Assembly: GCF_029624125.1 (NCBI RefSeq)
Contig: NZ_JARSBN010000004.1
Location: 62,001 to 126,000 of the forward strand
From: Winogradskyella marincola
GTDB taxonomy: Bacteria > Bacteroidota > Bacteroidia > Flavobacteriales > Flavobacteriaceae
Length of the DNA: 64,000 bases
Direction of reading: 5' to 3'
The position numbers and the translations under genes were made by a program. The notes beneath the pieces are model-generated. The model made no database searches and was not told the origin of the DNA. It saw only the letters and a list, made by a program, of their open reading frames with translations. Below, piece after piece: positions 18,554 through 27,809 of this stretch. Numbering within the stretch: position 1 is the stretch's first letter; each line of letters opens with the position of its first letter.

Positions 18554-21500
18554 TTAAAATTGAATTAATGTCCCAAACGTAAATGTTCTTTGCAATGGAG
18601 ATCGATTTGCCGTTAACCCACTAAATGCCTGCTCCGGATCTATACCTCCATGCGACTGCCATGTTATTAGATTATCTCCCTGAAAATACACTCGTAATGA
18701 GGTTAGCCCAATATCTTCTAAAGCATCTTCTGGTAAGTTATAGCCTACTGTAATACTCTTAAGACGTAGATAATCGTTTTTAAACAACCATCTTGTAGAT
18801 TGAGAATTGAAGTTATTGTTAGCTGTAGTTAACCTAGGAAAATCTGTAATATCACCTGGTTGAGACCATGCATTAAAATTATCTGGATGTGCTGATGCAC
18901 CAATGGCATCAAAATTATTTACTAAACCAGAGTAATCTGTATCTAATAAATAAGCGCCTAAACTAAAGTTAAACAACGCACTAAGATCAAACTGCTTATA
19001 TCTTATGCTTGTATTAAAACCACCTTGAAAATCTGGCAAAGATTCCTTACCTGTTTCATATCGTGTTGCCTGATCGTAATCATTGGTTACTGTTCTGCCA
19101 GTAACATTTCCGTCTGTATCTACTATATCTTGATACCAAAGCGCATCTCCATTTGCAGGATTAACACCTGCCCATTCTCTCATATAAAATTCGAATAATG
19201 AATTACCTGGAGCCCACAATTTTGTTCCTTGAACTTGCCTGTCTGTAAATGGAGAGATCTGAATGATTTCATTCTTCAACACTGAAAAATTTCCTCCTAC
19301 ACTCCAACTAAAATCTTTCTTATTAAAGATATCACTGTTTAGCGTTACCTCCCAACCAGAGTTTTCTATAATACCAGCATTAGCTCTAACCACAGGAACT
19401 CCTGGTGAAGGTGTTGCTGTAATATCTTGAATTAAATCTTCGCTTCGTCTTTTAAAATATTCTACCGTTCCGCTTAATGCGCCATTAAAGATGGTAAAAT
19501 CCATACCTAAATTAAGGTTAGTAGATGTTTCCCATTGTAGTGCAGGATCTGGCAATGTACCTGCAGGTAAGTTAGATGGCTGACCTTCTACCGGAGAAAT
19601 TACAACACCTCCGAAGTTAGCTCCGCCAAACAAAAAGCTTGTTGGAAAAAACCCACCTGGTATGCTGATATTTCCCAGCTCACCATAGGATGCTCTTAAC
19701 TTAAGATTGTTCAACCAATCTGCATTTTCCATAAAAGCTTCGTTTGTAACATTCCATGATGCGCCTACAGAGAAAAATTCGCCAGTATTATATTCTGTAT
19801 TAAACTGAGAAGATTTATCCTGTCTTACAGAACCTTCTACAAAATATCTGTTATCATAATTGTAAGCCACACGACCTAACATACTCACAATTCTTCTCTC
19901 TGTTCTAAACCCTCCAAAAGATTCTGCAATTGTACCGTTTCCTATTTCTTCCTGACCTGGTAAAAACCCAGTTGCAGACGCACTAAACGTATCTGAAGTT
20001 GTTGTATTTGCTTCGTAAATAGCATCTACAGAGATGTTATGTAAATCTGCTATTGTGGTCTTATAGTTAAGCGCTTGAATGGCATTTAAACCTGTTGTTA
20101 CATTTCTGGCCTTACTTACTCTACCGCCTACTGTTGAGGCTGCACCAATTTCATCATCATCAAAACTATGACTATCAAAAACAAAGTTTTCATAATTTAA
20201 AGTAGATCTAAACGTAAAGTTTTTGAGAAAGCTTACTTCTGCATATGCAGAACCTAAATAGTTAGTTCTAATGCGTTGTTCTGTTCCTAATAAAATGGAT
20301 GCTAAAATATTTTCACCTTGATTTGTTGGCCTATTAAAGTTAACAGGTTGCCCAACTGGTCTTCCATTACCATTACCAAGATCATATATACTATTACCAT
20401 TATCATCTAAAATAAGATTACCTGCTGCATCTCTTACGTAAATTGGATAAATACCATTTACATTATAAATCCACGAAATGGCTTGTGTAGTACTACCAGA
20501 TGTTTGATCTGGATTATTAGAATACGATCTAGAATATCCGCTAGTGATACCAAGTTTTAACCAGTCGTTTAACTGAGTATCTAAACCAACTCTTGTTGCA
20601 ATCCTTTCAAAATCTGACTTAATTACAGGACCATCTTCACTTAAATAATCTACTGAAAAGAAATAATTAGTACTCTCAGTACCTCCCGAAATATTAATAT
20701 TATGGTTTACTCTTGGTACATTTTCTCTTAAAACCGCATCTTGCCAATCGGTTTCCCATAATAAATTGGCACCTTGCACCAAATTACCATCTGTTCCTAT
20801 TGGATTAGAAACATTATAAGGATTATATCCTAATGTAGGTATTAAAGCATTTGTAGCATTACTTGCCGCATCTGCTGGAGATTGTCCTTGGTTATACAAA
20901 TTATCATTTCTAAGTGCTTGCCACATTAGCTTTAAATAATCTTCTGAACCTACAACATCGTGTATACCAACCGCAGGATTAGAAACACCATATTGAGTTC
21001 TAACTCTTACACTGGTTTTTGTATTTCGTTGACCTCTTTTTGTAGTAATTAACACAACACCATTTGCTGCCCTAGATCCATAAAGTGATGCTGAAGATGC
21101 ATCTTTTAACACAGAAATAGATTCTATCTGATCTTGACTTATAGTATTAAGGTTACCTGTAAAAGGTGCTCCATCTATAACAATAAGAGGGCTGTTAGCA
21201 CCATTAAAACTTCCAAAACCTCTAATAACAAAATTTGGATTGTTACCAGGCTGACCACCTGCTGTGATTAAATTAATACCTGCTACAGTACCTTGTAATG
21301 CTCTAAGCGGAGAGGTAACCTGTTGATTTTCGATAACATCGGATTTTACCACAGCAACAGAGCCTACAATGGCTTCTCTTTTCTGCGTTCCGTATGCCAC
21401 AACAACGACTTCGTCTAAGGCACTCCCATCTTTTAAGGCAACGTTATAGACACTAGCATCTCCAATAAGGATTTCTGCAGACTCCATCCCTACATAAGAG

Positions 21501-21721
21501 ACAACCAATATGTCGCCTTTTGTTCCTTGGATTGAAAACTTACCATCAAAATCTGATTGTACTCCTCTAGAGGTGTTTTTTACAATCACATTAGCGCCTG
21601 GCAAAGGCAATCCATCTGATTCTGTTGTGATGGTTCCGGTGATTGTTTTTTCTTGGGCTAAAACCATTTGGGATCCAAAAAATAAATACAACAGAACCAA
21701 AGCATAATTTTTTACTTTCAT
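18554..21721 (-). CDS. SusC/RagA family TonB-linked outer-membrane transporter
   Basis: TonB-dependent outer-membrane importer. I take the start at MKVKNYALVLL, which gives a proper signal peptide; the longer frame adds eight residues. In order: signal peptide, CarboxypepD_reg domain (about 25-100), TonB box region with EVVVVAYGTQKRE, plug domain with PLIVIDGAPF and the SusC signature VLKDASSASLYGSRAANGVVLITTKRG (split at about residue 210), then the beta-barrel ending in FGTLIQF. The 255-nt minus-strand leader between the upstream terminator and the start codon contains an attenuator-like hairpin at 21849-21879. Confidence 0.93.
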   Translation of the reverse strand: MKVKNYALVLLYLFFGSQMVLAQEKTITGTITTESDGLPLPGANVIVKNTSRGVQSDFDGKFSIQGTKGDILVVSYVGMESAEILIGDASVYNVALKDGSALDEVVVVAYGTQKREAIVGSVAVVKSDVIENQQVTSPLRALQGTVAGINLITAGGQPGNNPNFVIRGFGSFNGANSPLIVIDGAPFTGNLNTISQDQIESISVLKDASSASLYGSRAANGVVLITTKRGQRNTKTSVRVRTQYGVSNPAVGIHDVVGSEDYLKLMWQALRNDNLYNQGQSPADAASNATNALIPTLGYNPYNVSNPIGTDGNLVQGANLLWETDWQDAVLRENVPRVNHNINISGGTESTNYFFSVDYLSEDGPVIKSDFERIATRVGLDTQLNDWLKLGITSGYSRSYSNNPDQTSGSTTQAISWIYNVNGIYPIYVRDAAGNLILDDNGNSIYDLGNGNGRPVGQPVNFNRPTNQGENILASILLGTEQRIRTNYLGSAYAEVSFLKNFTFRSTLNYENFVFDSHSFDDDEIGAASTVGGRVSKARNVTTGLNAIQALNYKTTIADLHNISVDAIYEANTTTSDTFSASATGFLPGQEEIGNGTIAESFGGFRTERRIVSMLGRVAYNYDNRYFVEGSVRQDKSSQFNTEYNTGEFFSVGASWNVTNEAFMENADWLNNLKLRASYGELGNISIPGGFFPTSFLFGGANFGGVVISPVEGQPSNLPAGTLPDPALQWETSTNLNLGMDFTIFNGALSGTVEYFKRRSEDLIQDITATPSPGVPVVRANAGIIENSGWEVTLNSDIFNKKDFSWSVGGNFSVLKNEIIQISPFTDRQVQGTKLWAPGNSLFEFYMREWAGVNPANGDALWYQDIVDTDGNVTGRTVTNDYDQATRYETGKESLPDFQGGFNTSIRYKQFDLSALFNFSLGAYLLDTDYSGLVNNFDAIGASAHPDNFNAWSQPGDITDFPRLTTANNNFNSQSTRWLFKNDYLRLKSITVGYNLPEDALEDIGLTSLRVYFQGDNLITWQSHGGIDPEQAFSGLTANRSPLQRTFTFGTLIQF

Positions 21722-21848
21722 AAAATTTCTTTTTAGATTATACACTTAGTTTGTTGCAATAAGAAAGGTCGGCAGCGAAGTAATTTTAAAGACTAATTCA
21801 AAATAATCACTTTGATTGATGACATTAAAGTTAACATGGTCATTTCAT

Positions 21849-21879
21849 AAAAAGCAAGGCTTCGACTGCCTCCCTTTGC
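21849..21879 (-). promoter_or_regulatory. Possible attenuator hairpin in the susC leader
   Basis: On the minus strand GCAA-bulge-GGC pairs with GCC-TTGC and is followed by five T, giving a terminator-like hairpin about 128 nt before the susC start codon. It could end transcripts early or be part of a leader structure. The stem is only 7 bp with a 5-nt bulge, so the call is tentative. Confidence 0.3.
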
Positions 21880-21976
21880 AATTGCGTATGTAAAGCAACT
21901 TATATGACTACAAATTTGAGGTAAGAATTATAAGAATTTACTTATGCCGACGGATGATTACCTTGTATTTACCTTT

Positions 21977-22010
21977 TAAAAAAAGCCTTTAAAATTAAAT
22001 TCTAAAGGCA
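21977..22010 (-). terminator. Terminator after the AraC-type regulator
   Basis: Minus-strand stem GCCTTT (22004-22009) / AAAGGC (21985-21990), followed by a run of seven T, about 130 bp after the regulator stop codon. It separates the regulator from the susC transcript. Confidence 0.7.
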
Positions 22011-22140
22011 ACTATTTTCTATCTACAGATAGACACTTAAAGAATGTATAAATCGTAAAATTCAGACATTAAAAAACGTTGGTTTTTATGTCCATTATTA
22101 ATAAAAAACAGAGTGAAATAATAAAAAAACAAAAAAGGAA

Positions 22141-23682
22141 TTAAGCTAATCTAAGTGACCTAATATAGGTAGAAGGTGTTTGATTCATATGCTTTTTAAA
22201 AGCCTTATTAAAGGTTACTTTATTATTATAACCCACTTCATAAGCCACTTCTATAATGTTGAGATTTCGTTTTTGATCTTCGTCAAAAATATCTACAGCT
22301 TCTAATATTCTGTATTGGTTGATTAAATCGTAGAAACTCATATCAAAATGCTCGTTGATAACTTGAGAGGTGTTATGCCTTGTAGTACCAAGCATTTCAG
22401 ATAGGGTTTCTAAACTTATGGTATTATTTTTATAAACTTTTTGATGGGTTAATAAGTCTACCAATTGATCTTTTAACTCACTAGAATAGCTCTCTGTAAG
22501 GTTAGATTTTTCATACTTTATTGGCAATTTACTTATTCCAAAAACATTTCTGTTTGCATTCATAATAATTTCTGGTCTTAAGCCAGACATTAATGCCATA
22601 TAGATGATCATGGCAATCATAAAAACAGATTTTAAATAATCAAAAGGCAAATAATCTACCAATTTTACAACTACAGCACCGTGAAGCAGATATGCAAAGG
22701 CATAACAAACAAATATAATCATGATACTTCGCTCCCATAAAACTCTACTCTTTAATTCAGAATTATTAGTCTCTACAGTCTTCTTTTTATTTCTATACAC
22801 ACGATAGATTCCTATTGCATATAGACATAATGATAGTGACTTAATAACAACTAAAATCTTTCTACCAATATGAACAGATTCTGTATTATCTATGAGTAAG
22901 TTAAACTTCTCTGAAGCGCTTAAGCTATAGTATGGTATAAGCCAAAGTATTAGTAATACAGTTGGTATTAGATGCACAGTATCTTTAAAAGATATTTTAT
23001 AATTCTCAACTACCCTTTTGAAATAAAAATATAATAATGGACCGTATAAAAATGAAAAAGGTGTAGATATATAGAATGAATGCGGAAACATTAGATTGTA
23101 ATTAGACATAAACAAACTAATGTGCAGCATAAAAAAAGAATGAAATAGTATGAAAGAACCTATTAACCACACGGAAGTCTTATCTAAATTTCGCTTAGCA
23201 AACAAAACAATAACAATAAATACACCTATAACTCCTGTTAAGGCATGCAGTAAGGCTAAAAAATTAAAATGTGGTTTATAGCCTTTACTTAGACTACTGT
23301 ATGCTTCTGTAGCTTTAATACCAGAAAACACATGGTTATTAAGAATAGACAAGTCTTGCGTATCTTGTATATACTTTTTTATGTGTTGAGAAGCTTTATT
23401 AGAATCTTTATTTTCTGAATAAAGTATTGCCAGTGTTTTGGTAATTGCTATGGAGTCGCTTGTTTTGTTAGACAATAGCGTTTCATTAATCTTAATTAAG
23501 TCTAATCGCTCAATCGAATCCTTTTTTTTCTGAATTTTGAGTATGCTATCTAACCCTTTTTTAGAAAGTGACTCTAAACAAATTTTTGCATCGGTATAGG
23601 CATAGGTGCTTGCCTTGCTTTTATTAAAAAACAAAAGCAAGGCAAGCAATAGAATTATATGCCTTAGAAATACCATTTTCAA
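22141..23682 (-). CDS. Membrane-bound AraC-family transcriptional regulator
   Basis: A 513-residue protein with a hydrophobic N-terminus (signal or first helix). An extracytoplasmic helical segment (about 30-140) and around seven membrane helices (about 145-370) follow. Residues about 400-513 form a cytoplasmic AraC/XylS double helix-turn-helix (VIEVAYEVGYNNKVTFNKAFKKHMNQTPSTY, split at about 480-510). It is encoded just upstream of susC-susD on the same strand but ends in its own terminator, so it likely senses a signal at the membrane and controls that locus. A short palindrome, ATAACTTAAAGTTAT, lies 27-41 bases before its start and could be its operator. Confidence 0.85.
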   Translation of the reverse strand: MKMVFLRHIILLLALLLFFNKSKASTYAYTDAKICLESLSKKGLDSILKIQKKKDSIERLDLIKINETLLSNKTSDSIAITKTLAILYSENKDSNKASQHIKKYIQDTQDLSILNNHVFSGIKATEAYSSLSKGYKPHFNFLALLHALTGVIGVFIVIVLFAKRNLDKTSVWLIGSFILFHSFFMLHISLFMSNYNLMFPHSFYISTPFSFLYGPLLYFYFKRVVENYKISFKDTVHLIPTVLLILWLIPYYSLSASEKFNLLIDNTESVHIGRKILVVIKSLSLCLYAIGIYRVYRNKKKTVETNNSELKSRVLWERSIMIIFVCYAFAYLLHGAVVVKLVDYLPFDYLKSVFMIAMIIYMALMSGLRPEIIMNANRNVFGISKLPIKYEKSNLTESYSSELKDQLVDLLTHQKVYKNNTISLETLSEMLGTTRHNTSQVINEHFDMSFYDLINQYRILEAVDIFDEDQKRNLNIIEVAYEVGYNNKVTFNKAFKKHMNQTPSTYIRSLRLA

Positions 23683-23843
23683 GAATTTGGTTGATTATAA
23701 CAATGCCGATAACTTAAAGTTATGGTTATCAGTCGTAATAAATTCTTAAAAATTTCTTAATTGGTAAAAAAAAATGTAAAATCCGATAAAAGTTTACCCT
23801 TTCTCAGACATAAAACTACAATAATAAAACAGCTAAAGATGCC

Positions 23844-24035
23844 TTATCTAGCTAGCTGGCAATCTTCGCAGTCTTTAATTTCACCGTAATAAGTTTCGCG
23901 ATATTTATGAAGGGTTTTGTAAGGAATACTTAAGAATTGTTTCTTAACGTAAGTAACTTTTGTAGACAGTACACCCATCTTTTTTGAGAACCGACCTTCT
24001 TGCTTTGTTTCTCTCTTAATGCTTATCAATTTCAT
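23844..24035 (-). CDS. Small basic protein of unknown function
   Basis: A 63-residue cytoplasmic protein if translation begins at MKLISIKRETKQEG. The upstream ATG at 24089 adds an unlikely hydrophobic stretch. The sequence is rich in K/R and ends with a short acidic Cys segment, EIKDCEDCQLAR, which has a CxxC pair. The phrase IPYKTLHKYRETYYG is unusually aromatic and looks conserved rather than random. It is monocistronic between the AraC-type regulator and the amidohydrolase operon. I cannot assign a function. A metal-binding site with two cysteines is possible. Confidence 0.6.
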   Translation of the reverse strand: MKLISIKRETKQEGRFSKKMGVLSTKVTYVKKQFLSIPYKTLHKYRETYYGEIKDCEDCQLAR

Positions 24036-24151
24036 TATTATCCAATTATCATTAGATACAAAACAACAAAGACTAAGAAGTAATCCCAAGAAATAAATGT
24101 TAAATCCTAGTTAAGCCTTTTTAAGATTATCATATTGAAAATCAGACTCAA

Positions 24152-24178
24152 ATATCATTAGTATATTCTTAATGATAT
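24152..24178. repeat. 9-bp perfect hairpin downstream of the amidohydrolase gene
   Basis: ATATCATTA (24152-24160) and TAATGATAT (24170-24178) are exact reverse complements with a 9-nt loop. There is no T-run on either side. It lies about 50 bp after the amidohydrolase stop and may protect the 3' end of that mRNA. Confidence 0.45.
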
Positions 24179-24225
24179 AGCGTTTTAGGTAAAAGTCTGC
24201 TAATTGATTTTTTTGAGGTATATGG

Positions 24226-25503
24226 CTATTTTTTATAAATAACACCTTCTTTCATGACAAAAACAACATTTTCCATTGTAGAAATTTTCTTTGTTGGGTC
24301 GTCATTTACAGCAATAATATCTGCTAAAAAACCTTCTTTTAGCTTTCCTAATTGATCTTCTACTTTAAGGATTTTTGCATTGGTAACTGTAGCACTTTGT
24401 ATGGTCTCTATTGCTGGCATTCCTGCTTCAACCATGTAGCCAAATTCTTTTCCGTTTTCACCATGATAAAAAACCGCTGCATCTGTACCAAAAGCAATGC
24501 CAACACCTGCTTTATATGCTCTACCAAACATTTCCTGAATCTTTGGACCAATGTTTAACGCTTTTGGAACCACAACATCTGGATAATAGCCTGGAATTTT
24601 AGCTTTATCAGACACAAATTTACCTGCAGTAATAGTTGGCACAAGGTAAACATCATGCTTTTTCATGAGTGCCATGGTTTCATCGCTCATTAAAGTACCA
24701 TGCTCAATGGTTTTTACACCACCTAATATAGCGCGTTGCATACCTTCATCTCCATGAGCGTGTGCTGCTACATGAAACCCGTAATCTTTAGCTGTTTCGC
24801 AAATAGCCTTAATTTCTTCAACAGTGAATTGCGGATTCTGTCCACTTTTTGCTACACTTAGCACTCCTCCTGTTGCAGTAATCTTTATTAAATCTGCTCC
24901 ATTTTTATAGCGCTGTCTTACAGCTTTTTTAGCATCATCTACTCCATTTACTACACCTTCTTTTGGTCCTGGATTTCCCATTAGTTCTCTACTAGAACCA
25001 TTTGTAGGATCTGCATGACCACCAGTTGTAGCCAGAGCTTTTTCTGCTGTAAAGATTCTTGGTCCTTTTACTTTCCCTGCATTTATTGCATTTCTTAAAG
25101 ACACATTAACACCCGAACCTCCTAAATCTCTTACGGTTGTAAAACCATTCATTAGAGTGACTTCTGCATATTGCACAGAATTAAAAGCTATGTCAGCATC
25201 ATTCAATGTATACCCTTCAAGATAAGATTTTGGGTTAGTTTCGCTTTCAATATGAACATGCATATCTATAAGACCTGGCATTACGGTTTTAGATTTTAAA
25301 TCTATTACGGTATCCTCTTTTTTATCAGGATTGTGATACCCTTTCTTAACCGAAACTATTTTATTACCAGAAACAACAATTGTTTGCTCAGTAAGCACTT
25401 TACCAGACTCAGTATCTATTAGTTTTCCACAATGCAAATAAGTGTTTTGGGCTGCTAAAACAATTGAAAATACAAATGCCAGAATACTGAGTAACGCTTT
25501 CAT
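24226..25503 (-). CDS. Secreted amidohydrolase family protein
   Basis: A 425-residue metal-dependent hydrolase of the imidazolonepropionase/Xaa-Pro dipeptidase-like branch. I place the start at MKALLSILAFVFSIVLAAQ, which is a good signal peptide; the longer frame overlaps galE. Metal-binding residues are visible in GLIDMHVHIE, the AHAHGDEG motif, and the later GTDAAVF aspartate. The product is probably periplasmic. The gene follows galE by 10 bp and is the last in a three-gene operon with an aminotransferase, although its substrate is not linked to sugar nucleotides in any obvious way. Confidence 0.88.
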   Translation of the reverse strand: MKALLSILAFVFSIVLAAQNTYLHCGKLIDTESGKVLTEQTIVVSGNKIVSVKKGYHNPDKKEDTVIDLKSKTVMPGLIDMHVHIESETNPKSYLEGYTLNDADIAFNSVQYAEVTLMNGFTTVRDLGGSGVNVSLRNAINAGKVKGPRIFTAEKALATTGGHADPTNGSSRELMGNPGPKEGVVNGVDDAKKAVRQRYKNGADLIKITATGGVLSVAKSGQNPQFTVEEIKAICETAKDYGFHVAAHAHGDEGMQRAILGGVKTIEHGTLMSDETMALMKKHDVYLVPTITAGKFVSDKAKIPGYYPDVVVPKALNIGPKIQEMFGRAYKAGVGIAFGTDAAVFYHGENGKEFGYMVEAGMPAIETIQSATVTNAKILKVEDQLGKLKEGFLADIIAVNDDPTKKISTMENVVFVMKEGVIYKK

Positions 25504-25513
25504 GATATAAAGT

Positions 25514-26533
25514 TTATTGATTTCTAATTTTTTGTTCCCACTTCCATGCAGAAGCCATAGCATCGTCTAGAGTTAATTCGGTTTTCCAACCTAAAACATC
25601 ATTGGCTTTTGCTGTGTCTGCATAAGCTGCTGTAATATCTCCTTCTCTTCTGCCAACAATCTGATATTTTAAAGTTTTACCAGATACTTTGTCAAACGAC
25701 TGAATAGCCTCTAAAACAGAACTTCCTTTTCCAGTTCCTAAGTTAAAAACTTCATAGTTAGTATTGTTTTTATCCTCTAACAATCGCTCTAAAGCTACAA
25801 CGTGAGCTTTTGCCAAATCTACCACATGAATGTAATCTCTAATACATGTACCATCTGGTGTTTCATAATCGCCACCAAAAACTGATAATTGCTCGCGCAT
25901 ACCCATTCCTGTTTGTGTAATGTAAGGCACCAGATTTTGTGGCACACCAATTGGCAACTCACCTATCTCAGCAGATGGATGCGCACCTATAGGATTAAAA
26001 TATCTTAAGGCAATGCTATTTAGATTTTCATTGATTTTGCATGTATCTCTAATGATTTCTTCACCAATCTGCTTAGTGTTACCATAAGGCGATTCGGCAG
26101 GTTTTACAGGTGCACTTTCTGTAATTGGCAATTCATCTGCCTGACCATAAACTGTACAAGATGAACTAAAAATAAAATTTTGCTTTTCTAATTTTGATAC
26201 AGATTGTAGCATATAAACCAGAGTACCTATATTATTTTCATAATACATTAATGGTTCCTTTACGCTCTCTCCAACAGCCTTACTTGCTGCAAAATGAATA
26301 ACACCAACAATGTCATTATGCTTTTCAAAAAAACGAATAACATCTGTTTTTACTCTTAGATCTATTTCTTCAAAATGTGGTTTTATACCAGTTATAGCTG
26401 TTATACCATCTAAAACATTAATAGAGGAGTTACTTAAGTTATCTATAATTACAACCTCGAAACCTTTATTCTGAAGCTCCACTACTGTGTGCGAACCGAT
26501 AAAACCTAAGCCTCCTGTTACTAATATTTTCAT
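25514..26533 (-). CDS. galE: UDP-glucose 4-epimerase
   Basis: Interconverts UDP-glucose and UDP-galactose with bound NAD. The N-terminal MKILVTGGLGFIGSHTVVEL is the Rossmann dinucleotide-binding motif. The catalytic pair appears in SPYGNTK, with Ser/Thr in FSSSCTVYG. At 339 residues it has normal length. It starts 3 bp after the aminotransferase stop, so the two are translationally coupled, consistent with surface polysaccharide sugar synthesis. Confidence 0.94.
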   Translation of the reverse strand: MKILVTGGLGFIGSHTVVELQNKGFEVVIIDNLSNSSINVLDGITAITGIKPHFEEIDLRVKTDVIRFFEKHNDIVGVIHFAASKAVGESVKEPLMYYENNIGTLVYMLQSVSKLEKQNFIFSSSCTVYGQADELPITESAPVKPAESPYGNTKQIGEEIIRDTCKINENLNSIALRYFNPIGAHPSAEIGELPIGVPQNLVPYITQTGMGMREQLSVFGGDYETPDGTCIRDYIHVVDLAKAHVVALERLLEDKNNTNYEVFNLGTGKGSSVLEAIQSFDKVSGKTLKYQIVGRREGDITAAYADTAKANDVLGWKTELTLDDAMASAWKWEQKIRNQ

Positions 26534-26536
26534 GTT

Positions 26537-27682
26537 TTAGTTTTGATTTATAAAATTAAGGACTGTAGTAGTAATAAATTCTATTTGCTCTTCATCTAAC
26601 TCTGTGTGCATTGGCAATGAGATAACAGATTGTACCAACTGATTGGTAACTTTGAAATCTGCCTCATTATATCGCTCATCTTGATACGCTTTTTGGTTAT
26701 GAAGCGGAATTGGGTAATAAACACCACAAGGAATATTATTTGCTTGTAAATGCGCAACCAAAGCATCTCTATCTACATCTTTTAGATTTAATGTATACTG
26801 ATGAAACACATGGCTATCATCTGCATCATGTGCTTCTAAACCTGTAGGTGTGGCAATTTTAGGATGATTTGCAAAAGCCTCATTATACTTTTTTGCTGCT
26901 GCTCTTCTTGCTTTATTATAGCTGTCTAAATGCGGTAATTTAGCATCTAAAACGGCTGCTTGTATAGAGTCTAAACGAGAGTTTACACCAACAACATCGT
27001 GATGGTAACGCTTATACATACCATGATTTACAATACCTCGTATGGTATGTGCTAAATCATCATCATTGGTAAAAATAGCTCCTCCATCTCCATAACAACC
27101 TAAATTCTTTGATGGGAAAAATGAAGTTGATGCTACATGACCAATAGTTCCGGTTTTAGATTTAGTTCCATCTTTGTGTGCGTAACTAGAACCTATACCT
27201 TGTGCATTATCTTCTATTACATACAGATTATGCTCTTTTGCTAAAGCCATAATTTCGTCCATCTCTGCTGGCAGACCAAACAAATGTACAGGTACAATTG
27301 CTTTAGTTTTTGGTGTAATTGCTTTTTTAATAGCTTCAACATCTATGTTAAATGTTACAGGATCTACATCTACCAGTACTGGTGTTAGTTGTAATAATGC
27401 AATAACTTCTACAGTTGCAGCAAATGTAAAGTCTGCTGTAATAACCTCATCTCCTGGCTGAAGCCCCAGACCCATCATTGCTATTTGCAAAGCATCTGTA
27501 CCATTAGCACATGGAATAACATGCTTAACACCAAGATAATCTTCTAAGTTTTTTTGAAATTGATGAACCTTTGGTCCGTTTATAAATGCTGCACTTTCTA
27601 AAATCTCCTGAATTGAAGGATCTACAACATCTTTTATTTTTGCGTATTGACTCTGCAAGTCAACCATTTGTATTTTTTTCAT
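26537..27682 (-). CDS. DegT/DnrJ/EryC1/StrS family sugar aminotransferase
   Basis: PLP-dependent enzyme that aminates nucleotide-linked keto-sugars for surface glycans. The start chosen is MKKIQMVDLQSQYAKIK, since 29 extra residues upstream do not resemble the family. Conserved features are CANGTDALQIAMMGL, DNAQGIGSSY, the PLP-lysine in TSFFPSKNLGCYGDGGA and GVNSRLDSIQAAVL. The protein has 381 residues. It heads an operon with galE and an amidohydrolase, and lies divergent from waaA. Confidence 0.93.
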   Translation of the reverse strand: MKKIQMVDLQSQYAKIKDVVDPSIQEILESAAFINGPKVHQFQKNLEDYLGVKHVIPCANGTDALQIAMMGLGLQPGDEVITADFTFAATVEVIALLQLTPVLVDVDPVTFNIDVEAIKKAITPKTKAIVPVHLFGLPAEMDEIMALAKEHNLYVIEDNAQGIGSSYAHKDGTKSKTGTIGHVASTSFFPSKNLGCYGDGGAIFTNDDDLAHTIRGIVNHGMYKRYHHDVVGVNSRLDSIQAAVLDAKLPHLDSYNKARRAAAKKYNEAFANHPKIATPTGLEAHDADDSHVFHQYTLNLKDVDRDALVAHLQANNIPCGVYYPIPLHNQKAYQDERYNEADFKVTNQLVQSVISLPMHTELDEEQIEFITTTVLNFINQN

Positions 27683-27809
27683 TCCGTGAAGGATTATATA
27701 TGTTCTGAAATGCATTCTTAAAAATGCTCTAGGCGAAAATACAAAATTGTAACTGCTAAGCCAATGCATTTTTACTGAAAGAAATGTATTTTAGCACAAA
27801 CTTTTTGTA

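Noticed and set aside
23709..23723. Palindrome ATAACTTAAAGTTAT as a regulator operator
   Set aside because: It is short and AT-rich, and no second copy is seen; it is kept only as a note under the regulator gene.
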